Notes under the pieces: model-generated
Databases searched by the model: none
Seen by the model: the letters and a program-made list of their open reading frames with translations, nothing else
Told to the model about the DNA's origin: nothing
DNA from: Dendrocalamus latiflorus
Taxonomy: Eukaryota > Streptophyta > Magnoliopsida > Poales > Poaceae
Length of the DNA: 64,000 nt
NCBI GenBank assembly: GCA_017311315.1
Contig: CM029669.1
Coordinates: 19,603,683-19,667,682, forward strand
Reading direction: 5' to 3'
Translations under genes and position numbers: made by a program
Shown here: positions 29,923-43,039 of the stretch, one piece after another
How the letters are laid out: the number at the start of each line of letters is the position of its first letter
How positions within the stretch are numbered: the stretch's first letter is position 1

Positions 29923-31107
29923 CTAGTCTGTTAGCAGTCATGTGCACCACATCAGCAAACTCTGTTAGCAAACGGAGGAGATGATCTACAGTGCAAATGG
30001 AGACAAATTTAGGGAGCCAAGAAAGTAAAATGCAAGTTTTCAGAGTAAAGTAGTGGAAGATATATCACCAGCGATGCAAGTTTAGGGAGACAAGATTTAC
30101 ATGGCTAAAAACCTAGCCATCCAATAATTTCATATCTAAGCATCAAGGAAATGAGGGGAGGGGTGGGGGATATATCACCGGCGATGAAGGAGAGGCCGGT
30201 GACGGTAGCGTCACCATTGTATCACGATGGTGACACTACACAAGACACTCTTATGACAAGAGTGCCTTATGCAATGAACCATGGCATCACAACCGGAGGT
30301 GGAGGAGTTTGGGGAGGTAGCCGGCCGAGCTTTCTGTTTTTAAGGGAAAATTGGTGAAGAGAAGTGGAGGATAAGTGAGAAGAGAGAAGAGGAGAAGAGG
30401 AGAAGAGGAGTGGAGAAGTGAGAAGAGATAAGAGGAGATGAGGAAAAGAACAGCCGAGTCTTCTATTTTAAAGAGCAAATCCATCGAGATGAGCGGGAAA
30501 TTTAAATTTGGCGAGCAAAAGAAAAACAACGTACACTCAATAAATTAACTAAAACGTGATTGTCACAAAAGTTCTTGGACGATTTGTGCTTCACTTCGAG
30601 ATTATCTCCTTCGATTCGCATTTGCCAGCAAATATTCTTGGGAATTAACTTCAGCTTTGCATCCATTAATTCATCATGCAGCAAAGTGCCTAGTATAGGA
30701 TCGGATGGAATGCCACTACACAATGAAAGGAGAACATATGCTCCTAAAGGAGTAAAGGGTACCTAGATTAATGTAAAAACAATGATACTTTTTTTGCGAT
30801 GAAAAAAATGATACTTGATCCTACTGTGTGGACATGTGAAGTGGGGTGAAAGATGTTAGGTTGGCGAGATATAATTCGTCTGTCTTAGCTCCAACAACCG
30901 GATTTTTTTTGTCAGACGATTGAATTTCTAGATGTCACAAACAAATATAGTGCACTAAATCAACTATGTTTTGGGCAATAAGCATATGTGATCGAGGACG
31001 TTGTGCAGAGAAAACACGTGAAACAGTGGTGATTAACTATGTTTTGCGTGAAGAAAAGGATGTTAGGTACGTACAATAAGACAGGGGCACTACAGAAAAG
31101 TGTTGCC
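29923..31107. other. Intergenic with a purine-rich tract
   Basis: 30355-30450 is a GA-rich low-complexity stretch (GAGAAGAGGAGAAGAGGAG). No gene recognised. Confidence 0.45.
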
Positions 31108-31366
31108 CCGATCAACTCGGTTTCGGCTTCTGGTTTCTGGCTTATTTTTCACTATTCATAAGTTTCGTATTTTTCTGAACTTTTGGCTTTTTGTTGAGCT
31201 TTTTTGCCGGTTCTTTTTTTCCCGTATTTGTTTGTATTATACGTAATGGGCTAACATATTTTTTTTATTTTTAAATTTTTTAAATTTAATTATGCTAAAT
31301 AAGCCTCTGTCAGCTACAGTGTTTTCAGCCATAAGCCACAAGCTTTTCAGCCGAACCGATCACCAC
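31108..31366 (+). mobile_element. MITE, family A copy 1
   Basis: About 260 bp, AT-rich, beginning GATCAACTCGGTTTCGGCTT and ending AGCCGAACCGATCACC (inverted). It shares the interior motif TTTTGCCGGTTCTTTTTTTC, then AACATA, then AAATAAGCC, with 38959-39238 and, inverted, 46030-46308. No certain target duplication. Confidence 0.72.
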
Positions 31367-34175
31367 CGTAATCTAGGCTCTACACAGTTTGCTTCAATTC
31401 GAGTCAATAGTCGTTTTCTTTTCTCTAACTATACTTGAATAACTTCTTAGCAAACTTTCTGAATAGTCTTATGAAACTCGCAAAGGGTATTTTTTTGGGC
31501 TAACCGTAGCATGTCCAATGACCAAAGTTTGATTCCCTTTAACCCCAAGTCAAATTCTTTTTTTAAAAAAAATTTCATTATGATTTTTTAGGATCTAAGC
31601 CCTAACCTCAGGGTTATAAGCCTTGAAATGGCTATACGAGCTAATTATTCTTACCCTCTAAAAAAGATAGGTTTCGGAAGAGATCTCAAAACGAGGTTAA
31701 AATCTGAAGTCAGCAACCTAACGCCATTTCAGCTCCACCGAACCGAGGCATAGTGTCGAGGACAGACCAAAATTCCATGGTCACCAATCAAACAACCCTA
31801 ATATCTTGTTCGCGGCCTAACTATGCCATGTTTTTACCAGTTGTTAGCATCTCCTGATGCAAGAATAATCCCGTCCACAAATAAAACATTTGTGGCACTT
31901 CGAAGGGCACCGTGCTTCTCTCTCCCTCGAAACAAAGTTGCAGAAGGCTATGAGTGAAGGGAAGAAAAAGAAACCTCCCCATCAGTGGGAGTTGATATGA
32001 TGGGGGAGTCGAGATTCCAACGTGATGCAACATGTCGCCACATCTATAGTAGTTCCATCAATTCTGTTACTTTCAATTACTGCCCCGTTGTTAAGATACG
32101 ATCATATGAATGCTTAAAATGCAGCATCTGCAGAGTCGACAGGTCCAGTTTGTCCCATTTGCATGCTCTTCTCAAGTGCTCATGCGATTGATAGGTTTGT
32201 CCTACTGTTCCAGGTTCCCAATTCGTTGGTTTAAGCTCAAACGTACGGGACTCTGTTTGTAACGCGAATATAATATAGAATCACGTTGTTTTGTTTAAAA
32301 TTCCTACGTTTTAAACATGCCTAAAACGTAACAATACTTCTGATAAATTGTGATGGTTCAGATAACAAGATGTTTTTAACAGTTCCTCTAATATGGCATG
32401 TTCTTTTTGATATCGTCTTATAACTTTTGGTTACAGCTTATAACTTTTAGACTGTTCATGAAAGAGAGTATAAAGTAGAATTTGTGGCCCTCGGATATCT
32501 AATCCAACGATCACAAATCTGGATGATAGTTAGAAAGAAAACATCCGGGTGATATTTATCAATACCCTAAAGTAACAGAAACTCGCATGAGTATGAAGTA
32601 ACATAAATTCGCATGTAGTTTTGACCGATATAAATGAAGTCGTTACAGTATGTACTACAATCAAGTTGAAAATCTTGTCTTAAAAGATACTCTGTTTAAA
32701 AAGATAGTTAATATGGGAAAGCTAAAAAACATCGAATGCAGCTGAAAAGAAGAGGCATGGCGCCTGACCGAACAAAGGTCATTATTATCCCCAAAGCTGC
32801 CATTAAGATGAGTTGTTAGTCGTGAGATCTCATAAAGGCTGACACGTATAGCATCCGAACTGTTCAAGTTGACGTCGTCCTAAATGCACCATGATCATTC
32901 CGGACGAGTAGTGCGGTCAGATAGAGACGATGCAGCTTTTCCTTTGTATTTCTTTTTTGGCTACAAACGTCACTGGATCTGGATTTATAGTATTTGCACA
33001 CAAACGGCAAAGTGTGAGTGGTATGCAGTTTTCTCACGGCAGGTTTTCAGCACCTTTTTAGCCTTGGAATTACTTGAGCATACAACACTTCGGGAGAGGA
33101 TATATAATAATCTTTATCTCACATCAAGACAAATAGTGCACTCTCAGAAGTGTCCCATTGAAAATCGACGATCCAGAGAAACTCTGAATTTTTTTTACTG
33201 ACTAGCAAGAACCTTCGAGGACCGTTCAGAAAAATCCGAGGGTTCTTGTTACTTGATTTTTGATGGGACGGCCTGACTAACAGTGTTAAGTGTGCTAGTC
33301 GAATACCAGGATCACTAGCTACGCGGTTTGCACTGCAGCACAACAGGAGAGGACCCAATGGCACAGCATTTCCCTGCAACAAAGTGGCCGGATTATCCGA
33401 ACGTTTGCTTTTTGTTCGTGGTTGCTTCAGGAATGAATAGAGGAATCGTTCACCGGCGGCTACTTACCAAAGGGGTGCTCCTAAATCAGCCTCGTGCAAC
33501 ACCTGTTTTTCGCCGCCGATTGGGGATGGAACCGATGAACACACATCCCTTTTAGTTTTCTTAACCTGTTCGTCTGTCCAACCTACACTGCTGGTCGTGC
33601 AGTGCAAAGAAACCAGTTTTCCGCTACAGAATGGGCGGCTGTGTACGTGTTTTTCACTAGCGATCACAACGTATCAAGTTCAACGATACAGTGGCGGATC
33701 CATAAACCCTCATTTGTGAGGTCATCTGGCGTGTACGTTCACTTGTTATGCTGGATTGTACATGGATAGAGGACCAGCAGACAGAAAGGAATGATGACCA
33801 AACATACGCAGATTAGTTCCTGTTAAGTTGCTTTCTAGTTAATTAGAATACCATGGATCTGGAGATATTTGCTTAGTGGACAATGGGCGAAATAGGGGCC
33901 AGTGTGAGGCTATGTGAGCGGCTACGTCAAGTTCTCGATCAAGTGGTGACACTATTGGATGCGCGAGTTCAGTCTTGACTAGCCTGGCCATAATTGAGCA
34001 CACACGTCTGGGGGGATTTGACAGTGGTCTAATTTGACCACCACTAATGGGCGCAATCGATCAGCTTGGTCAAAATATGGTGCGATTTGCCTTAGAACTA
34101 GCCAATCGCATGTTATATATGGACAACGATCAGTAACTGGTTGCTTTCGTGTTTGTTAATCACGGATCCGAAGAC
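31367..34175. other. Intergenic, no gene recognised
   Basis: 2.8 kb without a convincing coding exon, LTR or repeat array. A small imperfect hairpin (arms 33206-33221 and 33235-33248, CAAGAACC/GGTTCTTG) is the only clear structure. Confidence 0.4.
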
Positions 34176-34180
34176 CCGTG

Positions 34181-37100
34181 TAACACACCTATGAGGCCGT
34201 CGGTTTTCCCCACAATTATCTAGGATGTTCAATTGCAGAGTTTTAAATATAAGTGTGCATTAAATCTGCTCATACTTTAGACTTAAAAGCCAAACTTTAT
34301 TACAAAAGATTACGGTATATCAGCCAAGTTTACACCATAAGGGGCATCTAACCCTAAGGTTTATATTACATCACAAAAAACTTCCAAAAGGTCTATAGAC
34401 GTGCTTGAGAATAGACGAAATCTAAAAACAGTAATTATCTCCTACTAAGGGATCATCACAGTTTTCATCGAATGGTTCTTCATTATCTTTCTAGATTTCT
34501 TCTGTTGACAGTTTAGCAAGTATGAGTATAATTGTACCCAATAAGTCATATGGGAATAACTAATTATCTACTTGCTAGTATTTTATCTTTTCAGATTTTT
34601 TCTGTTGATAATTCAGAAAGTATGAGCATAATTGTATCCAACAAGTCATAGGGGAATAACTAATTATCTACTTGCTAATATTTCAATGGAGTGCAATGTG
34701 TTGGTTTCAGTATTGTATTTGTGGATGCAAGTTTATTTATAAACAGTTCTAAACATGAAAAGTAAAACATTATATCTTCTTAAGAGATCTAATTGAGGTT
34801 TAACTAACTTAATTACCAACTTAAAAATCATACCAATACTATTTATGCCTTTTTATTGTGTTCACCCATTAAACACATATTTATTTACTGGAAGTACAAC
34901 GTATCCGAATACTATATATTTTACTATACAGAGTTACCTAGTTTTATTCATAAGATTTCTCAAACTCACAATGTCATGCAATATACATGCAACATGTTAG
35001 CGTACAACTGAGTTGAGATAACAAAGTTGTTCACTGCTCTTTCTCTGTCTAGCTTCTACTCAGTAGGCTCAAGACCATTCAACCTGTATCGAAAATTCAC
35101 AAGCCAATGCGGAAATTACAACCCGACGTTGAGTGAATCTACCGTTGTGAAAACGACAAGTAACTTTGCTGGTCTCACTTTCGTTTCACATCTTTTTCAC
35201 GGGCTATCATGAAACTTTGGAATAGCTAACTTTCCTGTAGACATTTGATCAAATTGAGCAATGTACTAGCCAAATTTGACAAGTTAAACTTATAGTTGAA
35301 TGATTTCTGGGTCATTTACTTAGCATAAGAGTCTAGTCTTTATTTTCCTCTAACGAGGCCATCATCCATATTTCATGTGCACATCAACACAGTACCATCG
35401 AACCAAACCAAAGCTTCCACCTTAGGATAAGGTCATGAGAGCTTCAACTATCTAATGGCTTCTCACCAATTAGCCTTAATCCTAGTGCCATTTTAAAATC
35501 TAATGGCATAAAACTAAATATTCTTAGTAGTTTAGTTAAATCATTTGATTGTCTAATCCTATTAATAACTAATTGTACAATAATTAATAATCAAGTTTTT
35601 CAAGGTGAATATGACTTACAAAATTAGAACATGGCCTTTTGGTGGTAGGATTTAACTAATTCTCATCATTCTAAACTACTATTTTATGTAAATAAAAGTG
35701 TGTAAATAACATTAAGAAAAATAAAGCTACTTAAGTAATATGGGTTCAATATGATGAAAGACATGAGACCTGCCTTCCTGTTCATACTCTTCAACTAGGC
35801 CTACGTTTTCTGGATCTTGGCTTGTGTCTATAGCGGACTGTTCAGCAAATCCGAATGCTATCGCAAAGAAATAAAAGAATGAGTTCGTGCTTGAAAGAAT
35901 ACGAGCTATGATAAATAAAATATCCAGAAAAACTTTAAACATGAGTGAGTTTGAATAGTTAAGGTTTAAACGAAGTCTGGATGGGTCAAATGAAGCTAAA
36001 AATGGTTTAAACAGGCTCGATATGGTTGAAATGGGTATAAATATGCTTACGGATTTTAGGTGAATAATAACGGGTCAGATAAATAGTACCAAGTTGGCAC
36101 TATTGCTAACAGGTCGGGTTAGATGAACAATAATGGTTTGGGCTGATTTTCACAACTAAACAGTAATGGGTTGGACTGTGACAGTGCTGGCTGGGTGTGA
36201 ACGATGTTGGGCTAAGATGGGCTTTAGGCTGGCTCTACTAGCCCGACTATTTAGCCTGCAAAGTGCAAGGCCTGTTCGGCTTGAGCTCGCACTTATGGCT
36301 GCCCGAGCGGAGGCAAGCAACAGCGATGGCAATTGAGCGATGATGAGGGTAATCAGCAAGTGGTGCAGTGAGGGTAAGTGGGATTTGGGCAACCTAGTTT
36401 GGTTATGCATAAGGTCGGAGGGGCACCAGAGATGGCTAGCGGCGGAGGTGGCTCGTCAGAGTAAGACCATGGTACAACAGTGATGTGGTATGGCTTCAAC
36501 TAATCCAAAGGCGGTTTGAGCTTCTAAGGTGCATAAGGATCCTAGTGGTGGCGATGGCTTGGTCTAGGTTGGCCTGTGCGAGGTTGTCCACGGTGGCCGT
36601 TCATGGCCGTCGGTGGTGCATGGCACCGGTAGGCTAGGGGCGACAAACTGGGTCGGAGAGGTTGGGGGTGGCATTGTGGTGCTACGGTGACACTATGGGC
36701 ATGAGGAATTGGATCAGGGTTGAGGCTATCGGAGGAATTGAGTTTTGTGCTCACCGATGAGAGCTTCGGTGGTGGCGGCGATTCTTGGCCGAATATGGGA
36801 GAGAAGGGATTTGGGATTGTGATTTGGTGTTAATGAAGGCTAGCGAGCGACTCGGCTTGGCTTTTATAGCCCGATGAAGGCGGTGGCGACAGGAGAATGG
36901 CGAAGGTGTGGCCGGCGTGTGGATGGTGGCGTGGATTGCCAAGGTGGTAGTGATGTTGGCAGCTGTGTTGGTGATGAGAGGTGTGTGGCATATCTCTTGT
37001 GCGAGCGCGCAAGCTGGCGGGGCGAATTAAGGTGCCAGGCACACGTCGAGCAGTTGGTGGCCGAGGTGGTAGCAGTGAGGTTAGCGGTGGCAGTGGTGTG

Positions 37101-37430
37101 GCGTGTGGCTGGGAGCAATGTGACGGCTATTTAATGTCCGATCGATGAGGTGGTGTGGCACTGCGCAATGGTAGACAGAGTTTTTTTTTGTAGCGGCAAG
37201 CAGACGTGGCGTGTGGTGAGCCGAGCGAGCGCACGAATGGCGAACTGCTGTGTGGCAGAAGGAACAGGGGAGGTGGTGCCAGGGAAGAAAGGTGCCAATC
37301 ACAAGATGAAGGCGGGTTTTCCCGAATAGGAAAACGGAAAATCGGGAAGAGCTTTAGAATTTGGCTAGTTTTTCGAATTCAAGCAAATTCAAATAAATTT
37401 TAAAATTTTTGAAATCTTAGGGTCATTTCA
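34181..37430 (-). mobile_element. Long Gypsy-type solo LTR (3.25 kb)
   Basis: On the minus strand it begins TGAAATGACCCTAAG at 37430, similar to TGAAATAACCCTAAC at 62751 in the other minus-strand solo LTR. It ends at 34181, where flanks CCGTG (34176-34180) and ACGTG (37431-37435) agree at four of five bases. A minus-strand TATA box (GGGCTATAAAAGCC) lies near 36865. Pseudo-coding stretches such as DPENVGLVEEYEQEG at 35740-35870 resemble the spacer seen in the other long LTRs here. No internal domain is adjacent, so it is a solo LTR. The left boundary is less certain than the right. Confidence 0.6.
34484..34683. repeat. 99-bp tandem duplication inside the solo LTR
   Basis: The copies at about 34486 and 34585 share GGGAATAACTAATTATCTAC and TTCTGTTGA, with about ten differences. 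Confidence 0.85.
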
Positions 37431-37520
37431 ACGTGCATGATTATTCAGCACGAAATGTCTTATCCAACTCCGGTTTTCAACTGGTGAGGTAACACTTACA
37501 CAGGATAGCTCGACAGCTAA

Positions 37521-37628
37521 GGGCCTGTTTGGAACAGAGGAATTTCACAGGAATTTTGCAGGAATTTTACAGGAAACAGTTCAATTCCCGCAGAAATCGG
37601 GAAAAATTCCCGCATTCCAAACAGGGCC
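37521..37628. mobile_element. 108-bp Tourist-like MITE
   Basis: The termini GGGCCTGTTTGGAA and TTCCAAACAGGGCC are inverted copies, with TAA on both sides (37518-37520 and 37629-37631) as the three-base duplication. Too short to code. Confidence 0.85.
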
Positions 37629-37631
37629 TAA

Positions 37632-38958
37632 GGCCGCTCGATCGTTCGGGCTTCAAAGCGTCTTGGTTAAAAGGGCGGATTTTTGTTGGATATAATTAGT
37701 AGCACGAGAAAGTTGGCTTAGCTTACAATCGTACACGCCAAATTAAGATCGTGCATTTTTATCAATCGTGCACGCGCGTACGTCGTCTAGGGCTCTAGGT
37801 CACGATACGGTGGTCACACGTTAAGAGTCAAATCCGCACACGAGATCAAGACAGGCAAGAACTAATTCCGCTTTTGTATCTCCGCAACCGCGCGCGGACC
37901 CGAACCGAACCACGACACGTCCGCACGGCCGGCTCACGTCTGATCTGATCGAATCTCTGATGGACGTACGTGCGATGGTGCAAAGCAGCTAGCAGCCGAG
38001 GCCGCCACGCAGCTAGCGCACGAACGAACGGCGCAACCAACCGCAAAACGCGCCACGGGACGGTGCCGGGGCGCGATGCATCGGTGCGCCGCGCGCGCGC
38101 CTCCTCGGCCACCCGCGCGGCCGAGAGCCCGCCGCGCGAGGCAGGCCGTGTGGCCCGGGTCGCCAACTTTTTGCACGCACGTTGGGGGATTCCCGTCGTC
38201 TCATGTCGGCAATCCCTGGGTCGGACGAGACGAGTGCGGCCGAACTGGCGATCGATCGATTCGCGTTCCGAGACTTGTCGCCACCAAACGATTCGTGTTT
38301 ACGAGGCACATCAGATCAATGGTGGCACTTAGCTCGCAAAAGGAGGCCGTCCGTCTTGTTGTTTTGCACGCACGATTGCTCGATTTGTTCCCGGTCGATG
38401 CACGCTCTCGCGTAAAGGAGTAGCACAAAGATTTTGCGGAAACTTTTTCTCGCGTGACCGCTACATGTGGCAGCTGGGAGATTGCAAGTTGATAGTACAT
38501 TTAGGTCTCCTCATGCTAGCACAATATCACTGCAGCAGCCAGGCGTTCGACGTGGGGACACGTCGTGTATTACTTACTACATGGTAAAGCAATGCAGGGA
38601 GTTACACGTTATAGCAATGATGCTGTTGCAATCTATATGCACCACAGATTATCCTCTTTTTACAGGGAGAGAATCCTGAAGCAGGAAACCTTAAGAGCCC
38701 TCTGTCTCTCGTACGATGAAAAGGCAGTGGATCACCATCCAAATCCATAAAGAATTCTCTCCAAACCAAGCGTTTTGCTTTTGCGGATACGTCCAACGCA
38801 ATCGTCACCCCGAGTGTGCTCAAGGCATTCATTAGCCTTTCACGCCCTTGCGCACCAAGATCCCTTTCTCGGCGTAAAGCAGGCATCGCCCTTGCATATA
38901 TTCCTTAAATAATTGCCAGTTTAGGCGCACCTGATTGGATTGCAATGGATAAGACTTA
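37632..38958. other. Intergenic; unassigned minus-strand frame at 38602-38886
   Basis: 37860-38320 is GC-rich with no recognisable domain. The minus-strand frame at 38602-38886 (ALRRERDLGAQGRERLMNAL onward) has amino-acid-like composition and might be an old exon, but I do not recognise it. Confidence 0.35.
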
Positions 38959-39238
38959 GGCATGTTCATTTAGACTTAAGTTTCTGATTTCTGCCTTATT
39001 TTTTTTACTATTTTTAGATTTTATTTTATCTTGTTTTTTTGGTTTTTTGAACTTTTTTTGCCGGTTCTTTTTCCCGTATTCATTTGCATTATCCGTATCG
39101 GGTTAACATATTTTTCTATTTTTATTTTTTTAAATTTTGTTACACCAAATAAGCCACAATCAGTTACAATGTAATTTCAACCAACTACAGTGCAATTTCA
39201 ACCATAAAACAGCTTATTTCAGCCCAATTGAGCGCACC
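38959..39238 (+). mobile_element. MITE, family A copy 2
   Basis: The interior matches copy 1 (TTTTTGCCGGTTCTTTTTCC and AACATATTTTT). The right end CAATTGAGCGCACC and left end CATGTTCATTTAG are poorly kept inverted repeats. An internal CAATTTCAACC duplication makes it slightly longer. Confidence 0.68.
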
Positions 39239-39359
39239 TAATGTTGAAATATTTGCAGTTTTAGCAACTTTTCACATTTAATTCCAGTAGCTATTATAAA
39301 ATTAAAAGCATAATTCCAGTAGCCTTTAATTGACATAATCAACATATAAGTAAGTAGAT

Positions 39360-40215
39360 GTTGTTAGTGATTGTATTTTTATGTAATATTTATTTCATAG
39401 TAATTGTTAATCTGTAGTATTGTACTGCTATTATATATATGTATGTATATATATGTAATTATTTATTTGATTGTAATTTTTAATAATGTAGTATTGTACT
39501 GTTATTATATATGTATATGTATATTTATATAATTATTTATTTCATCGTAATTTTTAACTTGTAAAAAATGCACTATTAAACAACAGTTCATCAATCTAGT
39601 AATTAAAAATGTGATGCTTCATATTGCCACCATTATATATGCATATGTATAGGTATAGGTATAGGTATATATATACTTATATATATGTATGTATGTACAT
39701 ATGTATATATATACATATACACACACATATATGAATATATAAAATATATAATACATTTATGTATGTACTGTTTATATTATCTTAAATTTCAACTAGTAGT
39801 ATTTTATTGTCATTTTTAATATGTAGTATTATTTATTTCATTGTAATTTTTAATATGTAGTATTGTGTTGCCATTATATGTATATGTATGTATATGTATA
39901 TTTATGTAATTATTTATTTCATCATCGTTTTTAATATGTACTATTTTACTGCCATTATATATGTATATGTATTTCATCGTAATTATTAATTTGTAGTATT
40001 GTATTGTTGTTATATATGTATATGTATATTTATGTAATTATTTATTTCATCATAATTTTTAATTTGTAAAAAGTGCACTATTAAACAATAGTTCATAAAT
40101 CTAGTAATTAAACAATTTTTAATTTATGTATGTACATATGTACATATACATATATAGTATATAATACATATATGTATGTACTGTTTATTTCATTGTAAAT
40201 TTTATTTTGTAGTAT
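39360..40215. repeat. AT-rich degenerate tandem array
   Basis: A loose unit of about 80-110 bp made of ATTATATATGTATATGTATA, TTATTTATTTCATCGTAATT and TGTAGTATTGTACTG is repeated seven or more times. It directly precedes the plant-mobile-domain remnant and could be replication-slippage DNA or a matrix-attachment-type region (inference). Confidence 0.75.
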
Positions 40216-40326
40216 TTTATTGTCACTATCAATCTTCATACTAATATCTATCATATTTTTTGGAAGGTGTGTCTTTACTGGAGCTTCTCGAACAATTCTA
40301 CGATGAGAACCGCCGGTACCACTCAT

Positions 40327-41700
40327 GAATGGCAGCTGACGTGGATGGACCTTTACCCTTCAAGTTGCGGGGAGGGAGGGATCATTGGGAGATAGACGAT
40401 CACTACGTCCCGATCCTACCGGCCATGGGCTTGTTGCCCTTTACGAGGCTAGTCTTTATCGGATTCCAGTTCACCCTCGATGGTAGCTTATTGGCAGCAC
40501 TGGTGGACAGGTGACGGTCCAAGATGCACACATTTCGCTTTTGGTGGGGTCAGATGATGATCACTCTCCAGGACATCTCGTTCTTGACCGGTCTCCCTCT
40601 GCAAGGTGACGTGGTTGTTCCAGCCCCTACACCGGTGGACTGGAAGGAGAGGCTAGCCTATCGGTTCGGCCAGGCTCTCCCAGAGGGTTCTCATGCCGTC
40701 TCCCACACTTGGTTGAAGCATTTCAATGTGTGTCCGCAGGATGCACTGGTCGGGGTCATCAAGACACACCTCGTTAAGTACCTTATTCAGCTCTTTGGTT
40801 GGAGCATGTTTCCAGCCACACATAGTGATATTTGCAACCTCGAGTTTATCCACCTCATCGAGTCTTTGGTTGACGTGGAGGTTGGGGTGATGCCTCAATA
40901 CAATTAGGGATTAGTCATCCTATGCGCCATATATCGGGGGTTGTGTGATACTTGCTAGCGCGGCACTGGTGATTCCCCCAACCTGGTCATCTGCTACATG
41001 CTCCTGCAGCTGTGGAGTTGGGAGGACTTCCCTGTCAAGCGTCTGACCATCTTGAGGCTAGTGCATCCATTCGGCGAGTTCACCGACCCGATAGACGGGC
41101 CCAATGTGGGCTTTCGGTGAACTGGTGTCCGTCTGTGCTGGGTGAAGGATAGGCCGTCGAGGTGCTACTTGTCGTGGCACGATGAGTTCAAGTCGTTGCA
41201 CGACAGTGACATAATCTTGGCTCCATGGACTCCAGAGTTTATGGTGAGTGTAGCGCCACACGGGCTGTCTGTGCAATGCTTCCAGGATGTTGAGTTATCG
41301 ACAACGACATGCCATCTGGTGTTCGTATACATGGTGGAGGCTTAGCACTGCAGCGCATAATGCGACAGTTTGGTTTATACCAGATCGTGCCGCTCCAGAC
41401 GGTAGGTTCCTACCGCGAGCCATACATCGGTGAGTCAAACTTCATCCGAGTAATGTTTACACTTTGCATATATCGATGATTCCGAAAATACAGGCAATCA
41501 AGGGTGGGTCGCCATGGTATGGACTGGCAGCCACTACACCAAGAGTGGATGACAGCATGGACGGACAGGGTGCTATTGGATGTCGTAATAGAGTAACATC
41601 CGTACGATGTTCGGATATACGATGAGTACCTACAGTGGTACGTACCCCAATCACGTGACAGACTCACCGTTCGTCCACTAGATTGCCCATAGCAGGTCAC
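40327..41700 (+). pseudogene. Plant mobile domain (PMD) protein gene, decayed
   Basis: The protein family (aminotransferase-like plant mobile domain, MAIL1-related) occurs as host genes and inside transposons. Diagnostic blocks in order are DDHYVPILPAMGLLPFTRLV (40399-40458), LDGSLLAALVDR then a stop at 40512, RSKMHTFRFWWGQMMITLQD (about 40515) and ISFLTGLPLQGDVVV. Next come CAIYRGLCDTC with a stop near 40959, LQLWSWEDFPVKR (about 41010), YLSWHDEFKSLH, GLALQRIMRQFGLYQIVPLQ (frame-shifted, about 41340-41400), and YDEYLQWYVP near 41615. At least four stops and one shift make it non-functional as read. Whether it was a host gene or part of a Mutator or Gypsy cargo is unresolved. Confidence 0.75.
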
Positions 41701-43039
41701 ACAAGATGACAACCTACAATGCTCAATTGATCGCCACAACAATTCGCGGCGCCATGACAACGTAAGACAATTGCAAATTCTGATCATTTCATTTATGAAA
41801 TTCATACTAGTTGTTACTGAACCTATTTTATATGTCACTTCAGTTGGAACGGGCACAGCTCATCGCAAGCATGTCAGAAACCACCATCAACAGCCTAGAC
41901 ATAGCACCAGCACTGCAGAAAACTTTCAAGTACATTCTATCATAGGCCAAAAATAATAATGGACAACTTGAGTTGCGGTCGATCGACGGAGTACGCCATG
42001 TGCATCGAGCACCCAATGGGGGCACCGTGCTCACCTCGTCACCCCCAGGTCATTGCGACCTAGCAAGTCTGTATGGCCATTGCAACCTACTGAGTCTGCT
42101 CGGTGTCGTAGTACTAGCTGTCGATCATCCACGAGCTAGATCAACGAGAAGGTAACTTATGTACAAACCTACATTTTGTTTTTCTATTGTGCCTTACATC
42201 CTACTAACATCATGGTGTTCTCCCGCCGTAGGTCCGTCATCGAGATGCATCACTTCTACCCTCTGCACCACCTACACAAACTACTGCTCCCCATCGTTCA
42301 TCTTCGCTGCACATCCGGGAGGTACGATATTCACATTCTACATCTAGAATATGCATTGTTACTAACATCGTTGCATCTTGCAGCCTTCAATTCAACGTGA
42401 GGATGACGCTTGCAGCCTTCAATTCAACGTGAGGATGACGACCAGTCCACCGATGATAATACGGGCCTCTCGGCTACTTCCAGGGAGCAGTACATAGCGC
42501 AAGGGTTTTTATCGTACGCAGGGCAGAGCTCATCATTTGCACCATACGTAGGATTTGGGGACTTCGTTGGGTAGAGCTCCTCCGGCATCATTGTCACACT
42601 GTACGGTGAAGGCTATGGCTCCTCTACACACCGGGGATTCCTAGAATCCTTTGTTAATGACTTCATCTTTAGCGGCCCCCAATTCAGCATGTCGATGTAG
42701 GAGCACATCGACACTTACCACTAGATACTGTTTGGTGTACCTCAGTCTATTACACCATCGCCGGCCACTCAACAAATGCAACAGTCTCCATACCTCCTCC
42801 GAACCAACACACAAGCTTTGGACCGGCTATCGTACTCCACGGGATATGCTCATGCTCAATGGAAGATAGGGCCACACACGTGGAGGTAGATGCGGTGAGG
42901 AGATAGCAATGGCTCAAATGAGTGAGCCATATCACATCCTTTTGAACTATTATATGTACTCCTTACGTAATTGAATAAAAAATTGCACCATTAAGTCCAC
43001 TACTATAATTTTTTTTATCTCATTTCCTATATTCAGAAA
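41701..43039 (+). other. Probable 3' exons and tail of the PMD remnant
   Basis: A plus-strand series of short frames continues the PMD type of C-terminal region (Ser/Pro/Gln-rich, for example at 42740-42870), interrupted by intron-like stretches. It includes a 32-bp tandem duplication. No separate gene is recognised. Confidence 0.35.
42377..42440 (+). repeat. 32-bp perfect tandem duplication
   Basis: CTTGCAGCCTTCAATTCAAC plus the following 12 bases occurs twice back to back. It includes an intron-acceptor-like TTGCAG, so a splice site may have been doubled. Confidence 0.92.

Noticed and set aside
31088..31105. CACTACAGAAAAGTG as a CACTA transposon start
   Set aside because: No matching inverted end, subterminal repeats or three-base duplication found to the right.
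33206..33248. Small hairpin as a microRNA precursor
   Set aside because: The stem is only about 14 bp with an internal mismatch and is too short for a plant precursor; no supporting context.
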